NCBI GenBank assembly: GCA_031841125.1
Contig: CM063110.1
Coordinates: 21,819,626-21,883,625, forward strand
Origin: Acanthococcus lagerstroemiae
Taxonomy: Eukaryota; Arthropoda; Insecta; Hemiptera; Eriococcidae
Length of the DNA stretch: 64,000 nucleotides
Direction: 5' to 3'
Both the position numbers and the translations under genes were made by a program. This document shows, one piece after another, positions 10,986 through 22,761 of this stretch (the first letter of the stretch is position 1; the number at the start of each line of letters is the position of its first letter). The notes under the pieces were generated by a model. The model was not told where the DNA came from. It saw nothing but the letters and a program-made list of their open reading frames with translations, and did not search any database.

Positions 10986-11238
10986 CAGTGGCGTAGCCAG
11001 GATTTTCCCGGGGGGAGAGAGAAGTAAGATTTTCAAGGGAGAAAAGGTCGAAAATTGAGGTATGTTTTAAAAATTGCCGATATTAGAGGATTATTTTATA
11101 AAAATGAAAGCAAATACTGCTCGAGCGAAAATTTGTTTGAAAGGCGAAAAATTGCTCATTTTGCATATTTTATATTCAATTTCAGGTGTCTTGGGAAGCA
11201 TTCGTCCCCTTCGCCCCCTCCCCTCGGCTACACCACTG
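10986..11238. mobile_element. MITE with CAGTGGCGTAGCC ends, 253 bp
   Basis: The left end is CAGTGGCGTAGCC followed by a G-run and the right end is GGCTACACCACTG preceded by a C-run. The shape matches the other hAT-like MITEs here, but the 8-bp flanks (AATTCAAT and CCTCGTAG) do not match, so one end may be lost or recombined. The overlapping 60-70 codon open frames are chance. Confidence 0.6.
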
Positions 11239-11315
11239 CCTCGTAGAAATCTTCACACTATACATATACTGTGTGTATCCTCAACCCCCTGATAAACAGT
11301 CAGCACCCCCTACCG

Positions 11316-11338
11316 TAGATGGCTGGCTACGGGCCTGA
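11316..11338 (-). repeat. GGCCCGTAGCCAGCC element end
   Basis: The sequence GGCTGGCTACGGGCCTGAA matches the right end of the unit at 22580-22761 (GGCTGGTTACGGGCCTGAA). Only this end is recognisable. The sequence to the left (11239-11315) is C-rich and may be its remains. Confidence 0.45.
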
Positions 11339-12520
11339 ATTCCGGGGACCTGAACCAGCGACCTCTGACACAGGCTGTGATGAAGAATCGACATTGCATG
11401 ACCTAAATATCAGAAGGGAATAATGTTGCGAAAAATATCGTTGCTCATACTGTAATATTTGACTGAAAAAAAATTGAGTGGTCCTCGCGGCCCCATAAAC
11501 GTCAAATATCTCAGCAACCATTAATCTTTCGAAAAAAAGATTCTGACTGTCAAATTTGTAAATGTCGAAGAAAATAATAGTAAAGTTCGGTAGGCTTTAT
11601 GGTTCACAAGATGCCATTTTTTATTACCCTTGAAAATGGCCCCTCCGGGTTGTACCTACTGACGAAGGCTTGAAAACAAGTATAACTAAATTGATTTAAC
11701 GTACTTTGAGTACCCCTGGCACTCAGTCCAGTTAGGGTTATAAAAGTCCATTATAAAAATTTATGCTCATTTACTTAGTTACAAATGACTATAAATAACA
11801 CCATTTCCTGTGAAACACACATTTTGACTCCCTCTCCCCAAATGGTGCGATCAGGGGGGGGCTTGTCGCATGGGTTTCATTAATACGATCGACCTGAAAT
11901 TTCGCAGGATTTTTTTTTGATTTTATTAGAACCAGGGGGGGGGGAAGTAATTGCGATGATCGAAAATAACAGCCCCCTAGCGTTTATATTTTATGCTGAA
12001 AATAATCAACCTTTCCCTCTTCCTCCGCCGGAGAATGAATTACCCCGAATACTCCCCAGACTTCACCATTCTCCAGTTTCACCCTCGGTGTTTCTGATAA
12101 TTTTTGTGTTCTCAATGTTTTGAACTGTTCTTCTTTCTAGTGGAATCCCGGGAAAAGTGCCTCGCCTCCCTTCTCAAATCCAAGTATAGTATCATACCCG
12201 CAACTTGAAACTCCCTCCCCCACATATTCAAATGGTCATGAGCCCTGGGAAGGCACCGGATGACTCACTCCGGTTGTCTTTCAGAGTTGGCTAATTTGCA
12301 ATTTCAGATGTTCAGTTAGCAAATTCACGTATCTTAAAGACTTTTTTTTTTTTTTTTTTCTCAATGACTAAAAAATTCTGATTTTTTTCTTTTTCGCTGC
12401 TGAAAAATTTACAATTCTCGCCTCCTAAATAAATTTGCCTTATTACAACCATGCATATTAACATGATTCTTACGCACTCAGTTTAAATTAGGATGTGGAT
12501 CCCCCCCCCCCTTCTAGCTA
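11339..12520. other. Unassigned DNA
   Basis: AT-rich with several G and C homopolymer runs (11855, 11935, 12497) and a long T-run at 12340. No gene or clear element end. Homopolymer runs of this kind often sit at the ends of worn MITEs in this window. Confidence 0.35.
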
Positions 12521-12529
12521 TGCCAGTAG

Positions 12530-13985
12530 TCAGAACATCCGGTAGTGTTGTGGTGATTCGATTTGAAGTTCGATTTCGAAAGAACGAACTACAGAAGATG
12601 CATATTTTGAATTAGCGCCGCAGTGCGTCGCGGCGTCGATGATCGAGCGAGTGTGGACCACATCGCGGAAGAAAGTTACGAAGGGGAAGGTGGGGGTCGG
12701 GAGGAAGGACAAGTGTGCACATGTACAGTGTAGTACACGTCCGAGTGTGGTCGTCTGCGACGCGGCACGCGGTTAACGGTATCCAGTCCGCGCCAGACAC
12801 GTCGTCGGTGCGGCAACACAAACTCGCGATCTCTGTACCGATGCTTGCGGGTTTCGAAAAAGTTTCCGTAGCAGTAGGGGAGGGGGAGGTGGCGAAAAAC
12901 GTTCGAAATTTTGTAATAACGACGTATATAAGAGTTTCGATGAGAGCGATGTCGGGAGACGCGGCCGAGACCAGAGATGCCACACATCGCCGCATCGGTA
13001 CAGCCCGGCCGTGCTGAGCTTATAGCTCAGCAGCGCACACGGCACCGAGGAGTGGGAGTGTGAGAGAGAGAGAGAAAAAGAGCTTTTAATTGAATTGTGG
13101 AAATCGGGTCAAAATACTGACGGCTGTGAATGACGTTAAATAAAGTGACGTCGTTTAAGGAGCGAGAGAGTGGCGGAGAGAGAGAGAGAGAGAGGGAGAG
13201 AGCGAATAACGCAACCGTACCCGGCGCGTACACAGATCGAGACAAGCGAGCGGCGACGTGTTTCTGTCGAAGTAGTTGTGTGGAAAAGTGTTCGAGCCGG
13301 GGTGGGGGCGGGGGCTGTGAGCGCGCTGCCGGGGAAAAGTCTCCTTACATAAACGTTAAAAATTAGCGCCGAGTCGTACGGAGAGAAGGAAAAGTCATCG
13401 ACGTGTAAATGAAGAACGAGTGAGGCGAGAGGAACGGTATAGCCGTGCAGGGGTGCGAGACGGGGACGGGTTGGCGACGCGACGCGAAGCGGCGCGGCGG
13501 CTGCTGTCAGTCAAGCTTTTGTGTCAGCCTGTCTGCAGCGTGATGTGCTGCGCGTCTTCGGCGAAAGTTTTTGCTCCTCGATAAACCGGGCGGCGGTGAC
13601 AGCGGCGGTGACGGTGACACGCGCGCAACACACCGGCGAATGCTGCGGATCGGGCGGCGCGGAGTGGGCGCCGAAGGTGCCGGACGAAAGGACGCGAAGT
13701 GTACAGTAAAGGCAGGCCGTCGTGTAACGACGTTTGATTGATATTTTGTAATTTCAGTCGAGCAATAACTTTCACCCCCTCTCGCTCTGTCTTTTTACAA
13801 GGGAGGAAAGTGCTCATTTTGTACGAAACTGTATTAATAGTCGTTCGAATAAGGCAAAAAAAAAAAAGAAGAAAAAAAGAAAGCCGTCGTGTTTAGAAAA
13901 TCTTAACGTTCCGTTCAATTTGCGCGCGCGGGTTGATATCGAAGTCGGCCCCGTGGAATACGGAAAAGGGGTAGTCGTTTGGCAG
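12530..13985 (+). promoter_or_regulatory. CpG/GA-rich island: candidate promoter and non-coding first exon
   Basis: This ~1.45-kb stretch is far richer in C+G and CpG than its surroundings and carries GAGA tracts at 13064-13080 and 13170-13203, which in flies bind GAGA factor. A TATATAAG box lies at about 12925, so transcription could start near 12956. The stretch ends at 13985 in a strong splice donor, CAG|GTGAGA (GT at 13986). The several overlapping open frames on both strands are compositional. The pattern fits the long untranslated first exon of a host gene on the plus strand, with its coding exons outside the window or too short to see. Direction and extent are inference. Confidence 0.45.
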
Positions 13986-14423
13986 GTGAGAGAAGTTCTT
14001 TCTTTCTTGCTTTCTTTTTAGTTTTTTTTTTGTTTTTTTGCTTTTGACGCGAGTCTGGCTTCGTTGGCCGCGCGGTTTTCGGCGAGATAAAATGGTGAGC
14101 CGCGACACTCTTCGAAGTTGAAAATGTTCGCCAGTTAGGATTATCAGCATTAGTACAGACGAATTAACTCGAAGAAGGCGAAAGTTGAAAACTTTTTTTG
14201 ATAACATGCCGAAATTTGTTGGAAATCGTTTGTAGTAGTCCCCTGAGCAACATATCAAGAATTCCATCTCGTAACCCCTGTGCTGATTTTTTTATTTTTG
14301 GGGATCAATGGAGAAGGGAAGGGGTCTTCCTAGAATTGGTTTTCACCCGGAATCTCGAGCACTGTGACAGGTACGAGGAAAGTTTCTAGTAAAATTTATT
14401 TGATATCCGATTTCTCTTAAAAA
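13986..14423. other. Possible intron start, no gene seen
   Basis: Downstream of the strong donor the composition falls back to AT-rich. A CpG patch persists to about 14110. No acceptor or coding exon is recognised. Confidence 0.3.
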
Positions 14424-14745
14424 TGATCCGGGGTGTCTACAAATTAAAAAAAGTCGTAGAAAAGTCTTGTTTTTCTTTTTCTTGTAATAACTTGTGAAAG
14501 CAGGCCAGAATTAATGCACGGGCCCGGAGCGGAACATTTTCGAAGGGCGGAAAAATTTTCGAGTATAATGTACAAAAATTCATTCCCAACTCACAACTCC
14601 CAAGGCTCGAAGGGGGGGGGATGCTTCTAAGCGAGTGCTCAGGGGCGCTCAAGACCTTAATCCGGCCCTGTGTGAAAGTCGTGAAAAAGTAATGATGTTT
14701 GTAAAATATCGTGCAGTCGTGTAAAAGTAAAGCTTTCGTGAAATC
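14424..14745. mobile_element. 'GTCTACA' family MITE, copy 3 (interrupted)
   Basis: It begins GGGGTGTCTACAAATTAAAA like the units at 684 and 53547, and contains repeated GTCGTGAAAAAGT and GTCGTAGAAAAGT words. It is split by the hAT insertion at 14501-14670. The right end is not defined. Confidence 0.5.
14501..14670. mobile_element. hAT-type MITE with perfect 8-bp duplication, 170 bp
   Basis: The left end is CAGGCCAGAATTAA and the right end is the inverse of CAGGGCCGGATTAA. TGTGAAAG flanks it exactly on both sides (14493-14500 and 14671-14678). It is nested inside the GTCTACA-family unit, so it is the younger insertion. GC-rich, non-coding. Confidence 0.85.
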
Positions 14746-16417
14746 TGAAGTTCGGATCATGAGCCTACTGACGTCAGAACTCAGTTTTTAACTGGGATAG
14801 AACTGTTCTATGAGGGTAAGAAATGAATACCTATAAATAAACGGTGTGGAGCACAAATTGGTGATTTTAAAAGACAGCCGAAGGTACTTGTCATCTCCTT
14901 CCAACAACTGGAAGAAATTAAGTCTGTATGTAAGGTTTGTTTGAGGGAGCGGTTTTTCTCTACAAAAGGGTACAATTTTTTTAATTTTAACAGATTTTTG
15001 TTGAAATAGTGTATTTTTGCCGATCAAAGGAGGACTGACTCTTCACGCCCCCCTCGTAAGTTCTGATAAAAGAATAAAGTCATGGAAAATCATATTTTTT
15101 CATTCTTTGGTTAGAGTAGACGCTCTGTGGTCATTAGGGTGCCAGCGATTTTCGAACCGGTGAAGGCGAATTGTTGTTCTCTTGGGTGGAAAAATAAATC
15201 CCCGGAAATTATAGTCAAACTGATGATATTAACAGGTGGGGCCTCGATCCCCCTTCTCTTATGGAAAAATACGTTAGGTCTTTTTGAGAAAATCTTTCTC
15301 TCGGCCCTCAAGGATTTTAGCAAGTTATAAACTCCGATTTTGGCAGATTTTTCATTTTTGTGACAGTTTTCATAGAAAAAGCACGCTCTTCCGAATGAAA
15401 CAAATCGTGGCTTCCTATCGTCATTAGTTTTTCCACAAATTGCATTTAAAAATTACGTCAAAAGTTTAAAAACATCCGTTTACATGGCGTCGTGTGAAAC
15501 GAGCCTATGGGAATAACAGAGAACAAGAATTCGAAACGCGATTGTCATAGCAACGCGTAAACTCGCCACCACATCTCAAAAACCTGTTTTTGCACAAGAG
15601 GTACATTTCATGATTCCAGGTCACATATGCGTTTTTATCTTGATATGGATTTTAATATTGTTTTGAGCGCTCAGAAATCGTTATAAGCGTTTGCAGTTCT
15701 TACCTCTATTTCTTTTTTGGTTCAGTTTTCAAAAGATGTAATTTGACCCAAATATTTATATTCTTTCACCCATTCAGTTTCCAAATTTTCTTTTGTAATT
15801 TTATCTATATCGTGCTGATTTGTCATTAATTTTGTTTGCAAAACCTTCCGAGTCTCACCCAAATGTTTTATCGTTCACCAAAGGGGATTTGGATAAATGA
15901 TAATCCTTTTATATTGATTTTTTTTTGACTTACAGGTTTTCAAAGTCACTGAATTCAATTTCGAAAGGTAATTTTTGGATCTGATCTGTTAGGGTTTTAT
16001 TAAAGGGGGTGTTCATGTTTTTAAAGTTGCTCCAGTTGCTGAATTCAGTTCTGCGAGTACATTTTGGATTTAATCTTCTTATACAATCAAAGGATATGGA
16101 AATTCATAGTCCGTTTTTATTTTATAAAGTCCGTACATCAAATACCTAGCTTATCTCTAAATGGACTACTGTTTTTCTATTTCTTGTAATAAGCTATTCA
16201 CTGTGTAAAAATTGTAACATTTTCTGAATCGGGCCTTTTCAATACAGTGGCCATCATTTGGTGGAAACTCCCTTGGTAGAACATTCATCGGACTCAAAAA
16301 TTGCCTTCAATGCTTATTTCTGCGACCACACTATCCTTTAAATTGTATATAATTTCAAAATAATGACTATTAAGTGGAACTATTTTTTTTTGAGACCAGA
16401 ACGCCTATGGGTGGAAC
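14746..16417. other. Unassigned AT-rich DNA
   Basis: Only short open frames without motifs (for example 14788-15027 and 15111-15323). No RNA gene or element end identified. Confidence 0.35.
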
Positions 16418-16787
16418 CTGATGAGTCGGATCCAAAAATTCCCTTCACAATTGAATTCAGCTACTTCAGTAACCTGTACATTGAAAGTTTGTCATATCTC
16501 TTATACCCCTATCTGCTTGCGGCTTTGACAAAAACGGCAATAGACATTTTTATGCAACTGCACCTTACATACCGCTGTCGTGTCCGTTCCGACGGGTTCT
16601 GGACGATGAGTCGGATCCAAAAATTCCCTTCACAATTGAATTCAGCTACTTCAGTAACCTGTACATTGAAAGTTTGTCATATCTCTTATAGCCCTATCTG
16701 CTTGCGGCTTTGACAAAAACGGCAATAGACATTTTTATGCAACTGCACCTTACATACCGCTGTCGTGTCCGTTCCGACGGGTTCTGG
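16418..16787 (+). repeat. 185-bp tandem duplication, two copies
   Basis: ATGAGTCGGATCC starts at 16421 and again at 16606, giving a 185-bp period. Copies run about 16418-16602 and 16603-16787 and differ by about one base (TACCCCT against TAGCCCT near 16508 and 16693). The near identity contrasts with the heavily mutated repeats around it. It is either a very recent duplication or an assembly artefact. The open frame at 16363-16713 runs through the first copy into the second and has no known domain. Confidence 0.9.
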
Positions 16788-17249
16788 TCACCGTACTCTG
16801 ACACCAGTTAGTGTAATAGATTGTCCGGAAACAGGACAACCGCAGTGAGATCCGATTCGTATGCTAGTTTTATCCGGATTGGTCGGGCGGACAGGCGGGG
16901 CGTGTGTACGATAATTAAAACTGAATTTGTCGCTCAGCATCAGCACTCGCTTTTGTCTTTCCGTCGGCGGATAGAACTTGTCACAAACTTGTAAAACGAC
17001 AATACGACTTTCTATTTTATTACTTCGTTTTATACAAAATTGTTCGTCGTTTACTTCGCTCGTCTCATTTAATCTCTTGTTTCCCCCTGTCAATACCTAA
17101 ATTTCCGGTTGCGGAAAATAAATTTCGTTTACTTCTCTCAACCGTCGCCAAAGAGAGAAGGATGTTTTATAGCTGCGACCTTTGTAGAGAAAGGAAAAAA
17201 GTTGAAAAGTACGCCGACGTAATTTCGCGTAATTTTGCAAATGCGCACG
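16788..17249. other. Unassigned DNA
   Basis: An open frame at 16788-17093 (minus) of 101 codons shows no recognisable motif. No other feature. Confidence 0.3.
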
Positions 17250-19620
17250 TACTTTCTAGTGTGTACGTAGATTACGTGCTGAGTATTTGAGCATACTCGC
17301 TGTCACGTTTATGCTGCGTGGCTGCTCTAATGCGTAAATATGTGCGAACTGCGTGTAGTGTCACCAAATTTACGTAAAAATCATCGAATCGAGAAACGGA
17401 TAATCAACGTTCTACATTTATGAGATTGACGCAGTGAACATCCTGTGGAGACATGTGTGTAGATTACATGAGTATCTCAGTGTTCCCTCCATGTCTCTTG
17501 TCCTGATGTGGCGTTTCTAATGTGCAAATATCCTGTATGCATGTGGAAATATAGTCAAATCGAGAAACAGATAACCAGTGTTCTACACAGCATTCTGTTG
17601 ATATATGTATATAAACGTAAACGATACACTGAGAAATCTCGATCTTTCTTTTTGTGAACCTAATTAAATGGGTGAGTACTGACACTAATTAATAATAATT
17701 CACGTCAGGATAAGTAAGCTAAAGTATTGGTTCAGCCAACAGGATCTGGGGTAGTTTATTCAGTCAGATACACTGAAAAAACTAATATGTGAGCACTCTT
17801 GTCCACCTGTCTGAACCACTGAGGTATATCTTATTCTGAGATCATACCCTTGATCTTGCTTAGTCGCCCAGTCAGCCATGGCGCATCTCAAAACACAAGC
17901 TTCCAGTTCCTGGGCTTTCACATTAGGTACATACCTGTCCTTTCTGGCTATACTGCTCTGACTCTCTGACAAAACTAATTTTAGGCGCAGTTTGATGTCC
18001 CGACAGTCGCAGCAGTACCCTTGCTGCATCTGTCATCTGTGGTTCCCTGTGGGGTGTGCCCAGAAGCATCATATCCACAGTGTACACACACATATATGTA
18101 GGTTACATATTTCAGTATTCTCTCTACTTGTGTACGTTTCCCTTTTTGATGTGGCTTCTATAATTCTTGAGTATTGTCGTATCCCCGAGTGCACATACTT
18201 GTGGACATCATCATATTGAAAAACAGATCAGCCAATGTTCTACATTTATGAGACTGACATGATGAACATCCTGTTGAGACATGTATGTAGATTATGTGAG
18301 TATCTCAGTATTCTGTCTATATCACTTGTGCTGATGTGGCTTTTCTAACGTACAAATGTATACAAACTGCGTGTTGTATTCCTGTATGCATGTGGAAATA
18401 CGTACAAAACTCAAATTGAGAAACAGATGATCAGTGTTATACTCAGTTATGAGAGCGATATAACGAACATCCTGTTAAGACACGTATATCGATTATGTTT
18501 GTTCTTTGTACCTCAGTATTCTTACTACTTGTATATCTTTTTCTGGTGTAGCTTCTCGAATGTCTAGATACATAAAGGCACTGAGAATGAAAGTGGTGTA
18601 AGTTTTAAATTTTCGCTGTTCTTCGCGTGTTATTATATTGTTCTACTTGAGCACTGAAAATGCTGACGCTGCTATCTGGCGCAGGATAGGAATACTTGAC
18701 TTGGTTGTTATCAAAATGAGTATTCTAATTGTTACAAATATGATCCGCAAGCTTGAACTATAAAAATCAAAACTGTATCTATGAACTACGTATTGTATGC
18801 TCAAATGCGTATAGAAATGATCAAATTAAGGAATAGCCGGCTAACTGTTTTTTAATTTGATGATTTCTGTATTTGCATTTGTGGATACAACTGGCAGTTT
18901 GTACATATTTGCGCATCAGAGGATCTAATCAGAATAAAAGTGACCTATCTAGAAAGAATACTCAGGATACCCATTTAATCTATATACATGTTTCAATAGC
19001 TTGTTTCCTGTATTAGTCTCATAACTATAGAATATTGGCTATTTGTGACTCTTTTCCATTATTTCTGCGTGCATTCGGAGCTACAGAACGTAGTTTGTAC
19101 ACATAATTAGCGCATTCAAGAAGCCACGTTGAAACAAAAGTGATACAGAAAGAATACTCGAGATACGCGCATGAAGTCTTAGGTACATGTCTCACAGGAT
19201 GTTCATTGTATCAACCTGTCTCATAACTGTAGAACATTGGTGTCTCACAGGATATCCACTGTATCGCAGTCTCATAACTGTGTAACATTAGTAGGTGTCT
19301 CACAGGATATTCACACTATCAGTCTCATAACTGTAGAACCTGGACCAATGTTCTACAGTTATGAGACAACTGTGAACAACCTGTGAGAGACGCATACAGA
19401 TTACGTGCGTATCTTGAGTATTCTTCCAATGTCACTTGTTCAGATGTAGGTTTCTCTAATGCGGTAATGTATGTGTACAATCTATGCATGGAGAAATAAG
19501 AAACAAATAGCCAATGTTCTGCAGTAATGAGACTGATACAACGAACATCCTGTTTGGACATATGGGTAGATAACTCAACTAGTCTATTTCTTTTCCGCTT
19601 TTCAAAGCTAAATACTTATG
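17250..19620. repeat. Complex repeat block, ~170-210-bp units with orientation flips
   Basis: A composite unit recurs: GAGAAACAGAT, then (A/G)TGTTCTACA, TATGAGACTGA, GAACATCCTGT, GAGACATGTATGTAGATTA, GAGTATCTCAGTATTCT, CTGATGTGGCTTTTCTAA and TGTATGCATGTGGAAATA. Plus-strand units start near 17384, 17553, 18210 and 18415 and a partial one near 18060. Inverse units occupy about 18830-19330, and another plus unit follows at 19340-19600. At 19180-19340 a short sub-unit (TGTCTCACAGGATATCCACT…TCATAACTGTAGAACAT) repeats about four times with a ~55-bp period. Divergence is moderate, so it is an old, rearranged array. No coding potential. Confidence 0.75.
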
Positions 19621-20092
19621 TACGATTTCTTACTACCTATTTTTGTCAAGTTGTCCGGAATTAGTGATGTACGTTACATACATCTATGCAAATTCAGTTT
19701 TTCCTCTTTTTTCCTTTTTTCTTTTCTATAGAGAATATTTGTATATTCATCTGCCTGAAAATTACCTAGAGAAATTCGTTCAGATTTGTACCTACGCTAC
19801 CGACGAGTGTGGTAGGTCGGCGGTGGCCAAGTGAAACGTGTTTACATATATTTTCCTTCTCGGTTCACAGAGGTGTGGCCCTGACAAGGTGTCCATGCCG
19901 GTGGTTGGTGACAGGAATATGATTTAAAACGACGTACGATGACGAGTAAGTGAACTTCAGGGTCGCGTTTGTGTGAAAATTTGTATACCTCGTACTTATT
20001 GAGAAAGTCAGAATGTTTTTGAGTCGTACACATGAACACACCCTGTTAGATCCTATGTACATCTATAAACATGAATCGTGAAACATCGCCTT
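19621..20092. other. Unassigned DNA
   Basis: Short open frames only (19643-19834 and 19842-20062), with no motif. A pyrimidine-rich TTTTCCTCTTTTTTCC stretch lies near 19700. Confidence 0.3.
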
Positions 20093-20206
20093 GACATTTC
20101 TTCGGGGCAACGAAAACAATCCAGGAATATTACGTCGTATCACTTCTTCGGGGCGACGAAAATAATGCTGGAATATGACACCGTATCGTCGGATATGTCC
20201 AGCACG
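20093..20206 (+). repeat. Short tandem duplication, ~56-bp period
   Basis: ATTTCTTCGGGGCAACGAAAA…GGAATATTACGTCGTATC is followed by ACTTCTTCGGGGCGACGAAAA…GGAATATGACACCGTATC. Two diverged direct copies, with no coding role visible. Confidence 0.6.
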
Positions 20207-22379
20207 TGAGGACTGTATGGACAATGATTGAGAATTATCAGAGTGGGAGAGAAAACAAAATGGAAGTGGAATCGGTATAGATAGTCTTCTAATACCGAAT
20301 GCAGAGACTAGAGAAGGAAATATTTCAATGCAACCAAACCGAGAAAGAAGCAATCATCAACTACCCCGACTCCTAGTAAGCCGTGCGACATGATCCCTCG
20401 GTCGCTGACCTCTGGATACCCATGAGGCATTGATGGAAGAACGAGAAGAAGAATAGACTTTTGCAATGCTTGAAATGGTCGATCATTTAAATATGAACAT
20501 TTGCTCTTCACCATTACAACAGAAGGCAATACAAACCGAAGACAGTAAGTACAAGCACGAGGCAATATCAACCGTTTATTCTTTAGTCCTCCTCTTTCCC
20601 ACCTCGAACTAAACCCTTTATGGCATAATGAAAATAAGCGTCTCTCCCTCCGAAAGTGATTCTGTTATCGAAATCGGATGTCAGCTGGAAAAATTGAAGA
20701 AATGAGAACTTTTGTCTGTCTTCTTGCACTTCTTGAGTCATATTCGTGTGCATCTCTGACCTTATACGTATTTCTTCACTTACTGTGTCTCATATCCCCC
20801 GGGGGCGGGGGGGACTACCACAAAAACTGATCTATGGAAACGGTCATTCTTACGGTGCTCTTGGTTTCTACTGCACTGTGTACGTGAATTGTTTTACTAG
20901 TCACGATTTGCTCATCGTGATTTTGAAATTCTCAAGCATTTGAGTGCTGGAATAGGTCATTTCTTGTAATTATGTTTCTTTTCGCACATTTCTGTCCATT
21001 CTGTCATTTTACACCGTCCATGCCTATCCTCATTTTAAATTATGTTGTCATTATTTTCATTTTGTTTCGATTCCTCGAACCACTTCTATCAATTCTATCA
21101 GTTCTGTCTCCCATTTTTCTGTCACTTCTTTCAATTCTGTTTTTGTAGTGGTGCAGAAAACGTGAGTAGACTATCGGGTAGCAGCCCGTTTTCTCCGTTG
21201 TTGGAATATAAATAAAATGAAGAAAGGCGAGCGGATCTAGGGACAGTAGCGTTATTGGGAAGTTGTATTGACATTTCCCGAATAAAATCATTTGGGTTTT
21301 CAACCGTTTGAACTGGGAAAATTGTTAATTTTCAAAAATTTTCTCACTCTTCGTCATATATCCTTATATTCCCTTCTTCTTTACGCCACTATTTAGAGAA
21401 GACGATGATCAATGATTAAGCTTGAGGAAGTATTGTAGGAGACCAGATATGAAAAATTGCGGAAATGTAAGCCCAATATACGAAGAAAGAAAACTTGATA
21501 TGTGTCTGGTGAGGAGAGTGTGTGGACATCACCTCTGGAAGATTCCTCCTGCTTGCTGTTAGTTTCCAATACTTCGGTGTTCCTGCCGGTGTGTTGCGTC
21601 TGTCTCTTGTCTGTTTTTTCTATCTCCTGTTGTCTTGTTTGTCTCTTGTCTTTATAAAATCTTCTTAGTATCCCAGTCTACTACCATGGCTTGTCTGGTC
21701 ACGTAATATCCTCCGCCTTTCTTCCAGAAAATAAATGGAGCCAAAAGTCGGAATCCAGCATTTATACAATATTCAAGACTGTACCTCGACGTACGCAGGT
21801 ATATTCTTCCAATCTAGTAAAACAATGTCTGGTACTTTGATTTCTTCAGTCGAGCCGGTCCTAGGATTTAAAGGTAGACATGTCACCGAATCGTCTCAAC
21901 ACACACACAAAACCATGGCGCATCCAAAAAGATTCATAGGGAGAAGTGCCGCACTCGAATAACGGAATAAAAATTACGAAATTATTACCGTTCATCGTTG
22001 TAAGAGAAAATCTGGGCGCACAAAAAGAGGGTTTAAAGACGACCTTTTCTCTCTCTCTATTTTTTCTTTTCTTTTGCGCTTCTTTTGAAAGCGGGCGCGT
22101 GCAACGTGTCAAAGCCCAGCAGACGTCCTCTTTCTCGGTCTCGCCGCGTTATTCCTTTTTTGTGTTGAATGTTGAGCTGCGGGTAGTTTTCAACCGTTTA
22201 ATACAATCGGGGTCAATGATTTTTCGTATCTTAGAAGGTAAAGGAGTTGTGACCGGTGTTACGCTATTCGCATAGATACTCGACGTGAAATGCCGTAGTC
22301 TGTGTTTGAAAAAGCTCGCGATTTGGTGAGGTAGAGAAATAGATAACAGATGGGAGGGGGGGGGGGTTCTTATAGTATA
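20207..22379. other. Unassigned DNA
   Basis: No gene identified. CT-rich motifs occur around 21590-21650 (TCTGTCTCTTGTCTG…), and a TATAAAAT sequence near 21653. Open frames such as 21946-22275 have no motif. A short TTAGG triplet run lies at about 22393-22407, too short to be telomeric. Confidence 0.3.
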
Positions 22380-22579
22380 CATACAGTTAGCTAGGTTAGG
22401 TTAGGAAATGGTTTCCAAGAAAATGTTTATCAGACAGTCAACTTCTCTATTCGATACTCATCTTGGAACTTGAACAGTTGGCCAGTGCACTCGCAGTCTC
22501 GGGCTTGGTTTGGGAAAGTGTCAGAACTTTTTTGTGCTTCATATGTTCGGAAGCACACCTGTGGGACTTCTTGGGAAAT

Positions 22580-22761
22580 GAGGGGCGGGCCCATAACTAG
22601 GGAGGGGCAAGTGGGAGCCCCCTCCCTAGAGAAAAAGGTTTGCCTTCTCCCTAATAAAACAGAACATCTATTGTTACCTCCTTCCCTCGTCCGTATTAGT
22701 TCTTCTAAAAATATCCATAAATCTGTGCTCCTCCTAACGTAAGAGGCTGGTTACGGGCCTG
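22580..22761. mobile_element. GGGCC-type MITE, ~182 bp
   Basis: The left end is GAGGGGCGGGCCCATAACTAG and the right end is the inverse of CAGGCCCGTAACCAGCC. The right end is shared with 11316-11338. The 8-bp flanks do not match clearly, so boundaries are approximate. Confidence 0.5.

Noticed and set aside
12612..13817. Several 90-130-codon frames in the CpG-rich island
   Set aside because: Overlap on both strands, no motif; high GC content lowers stop-codon frequency.
22390..22410. TTAGG telomere-type repeat
   Set aside because: Only about three units; expected by chance and not in an array.
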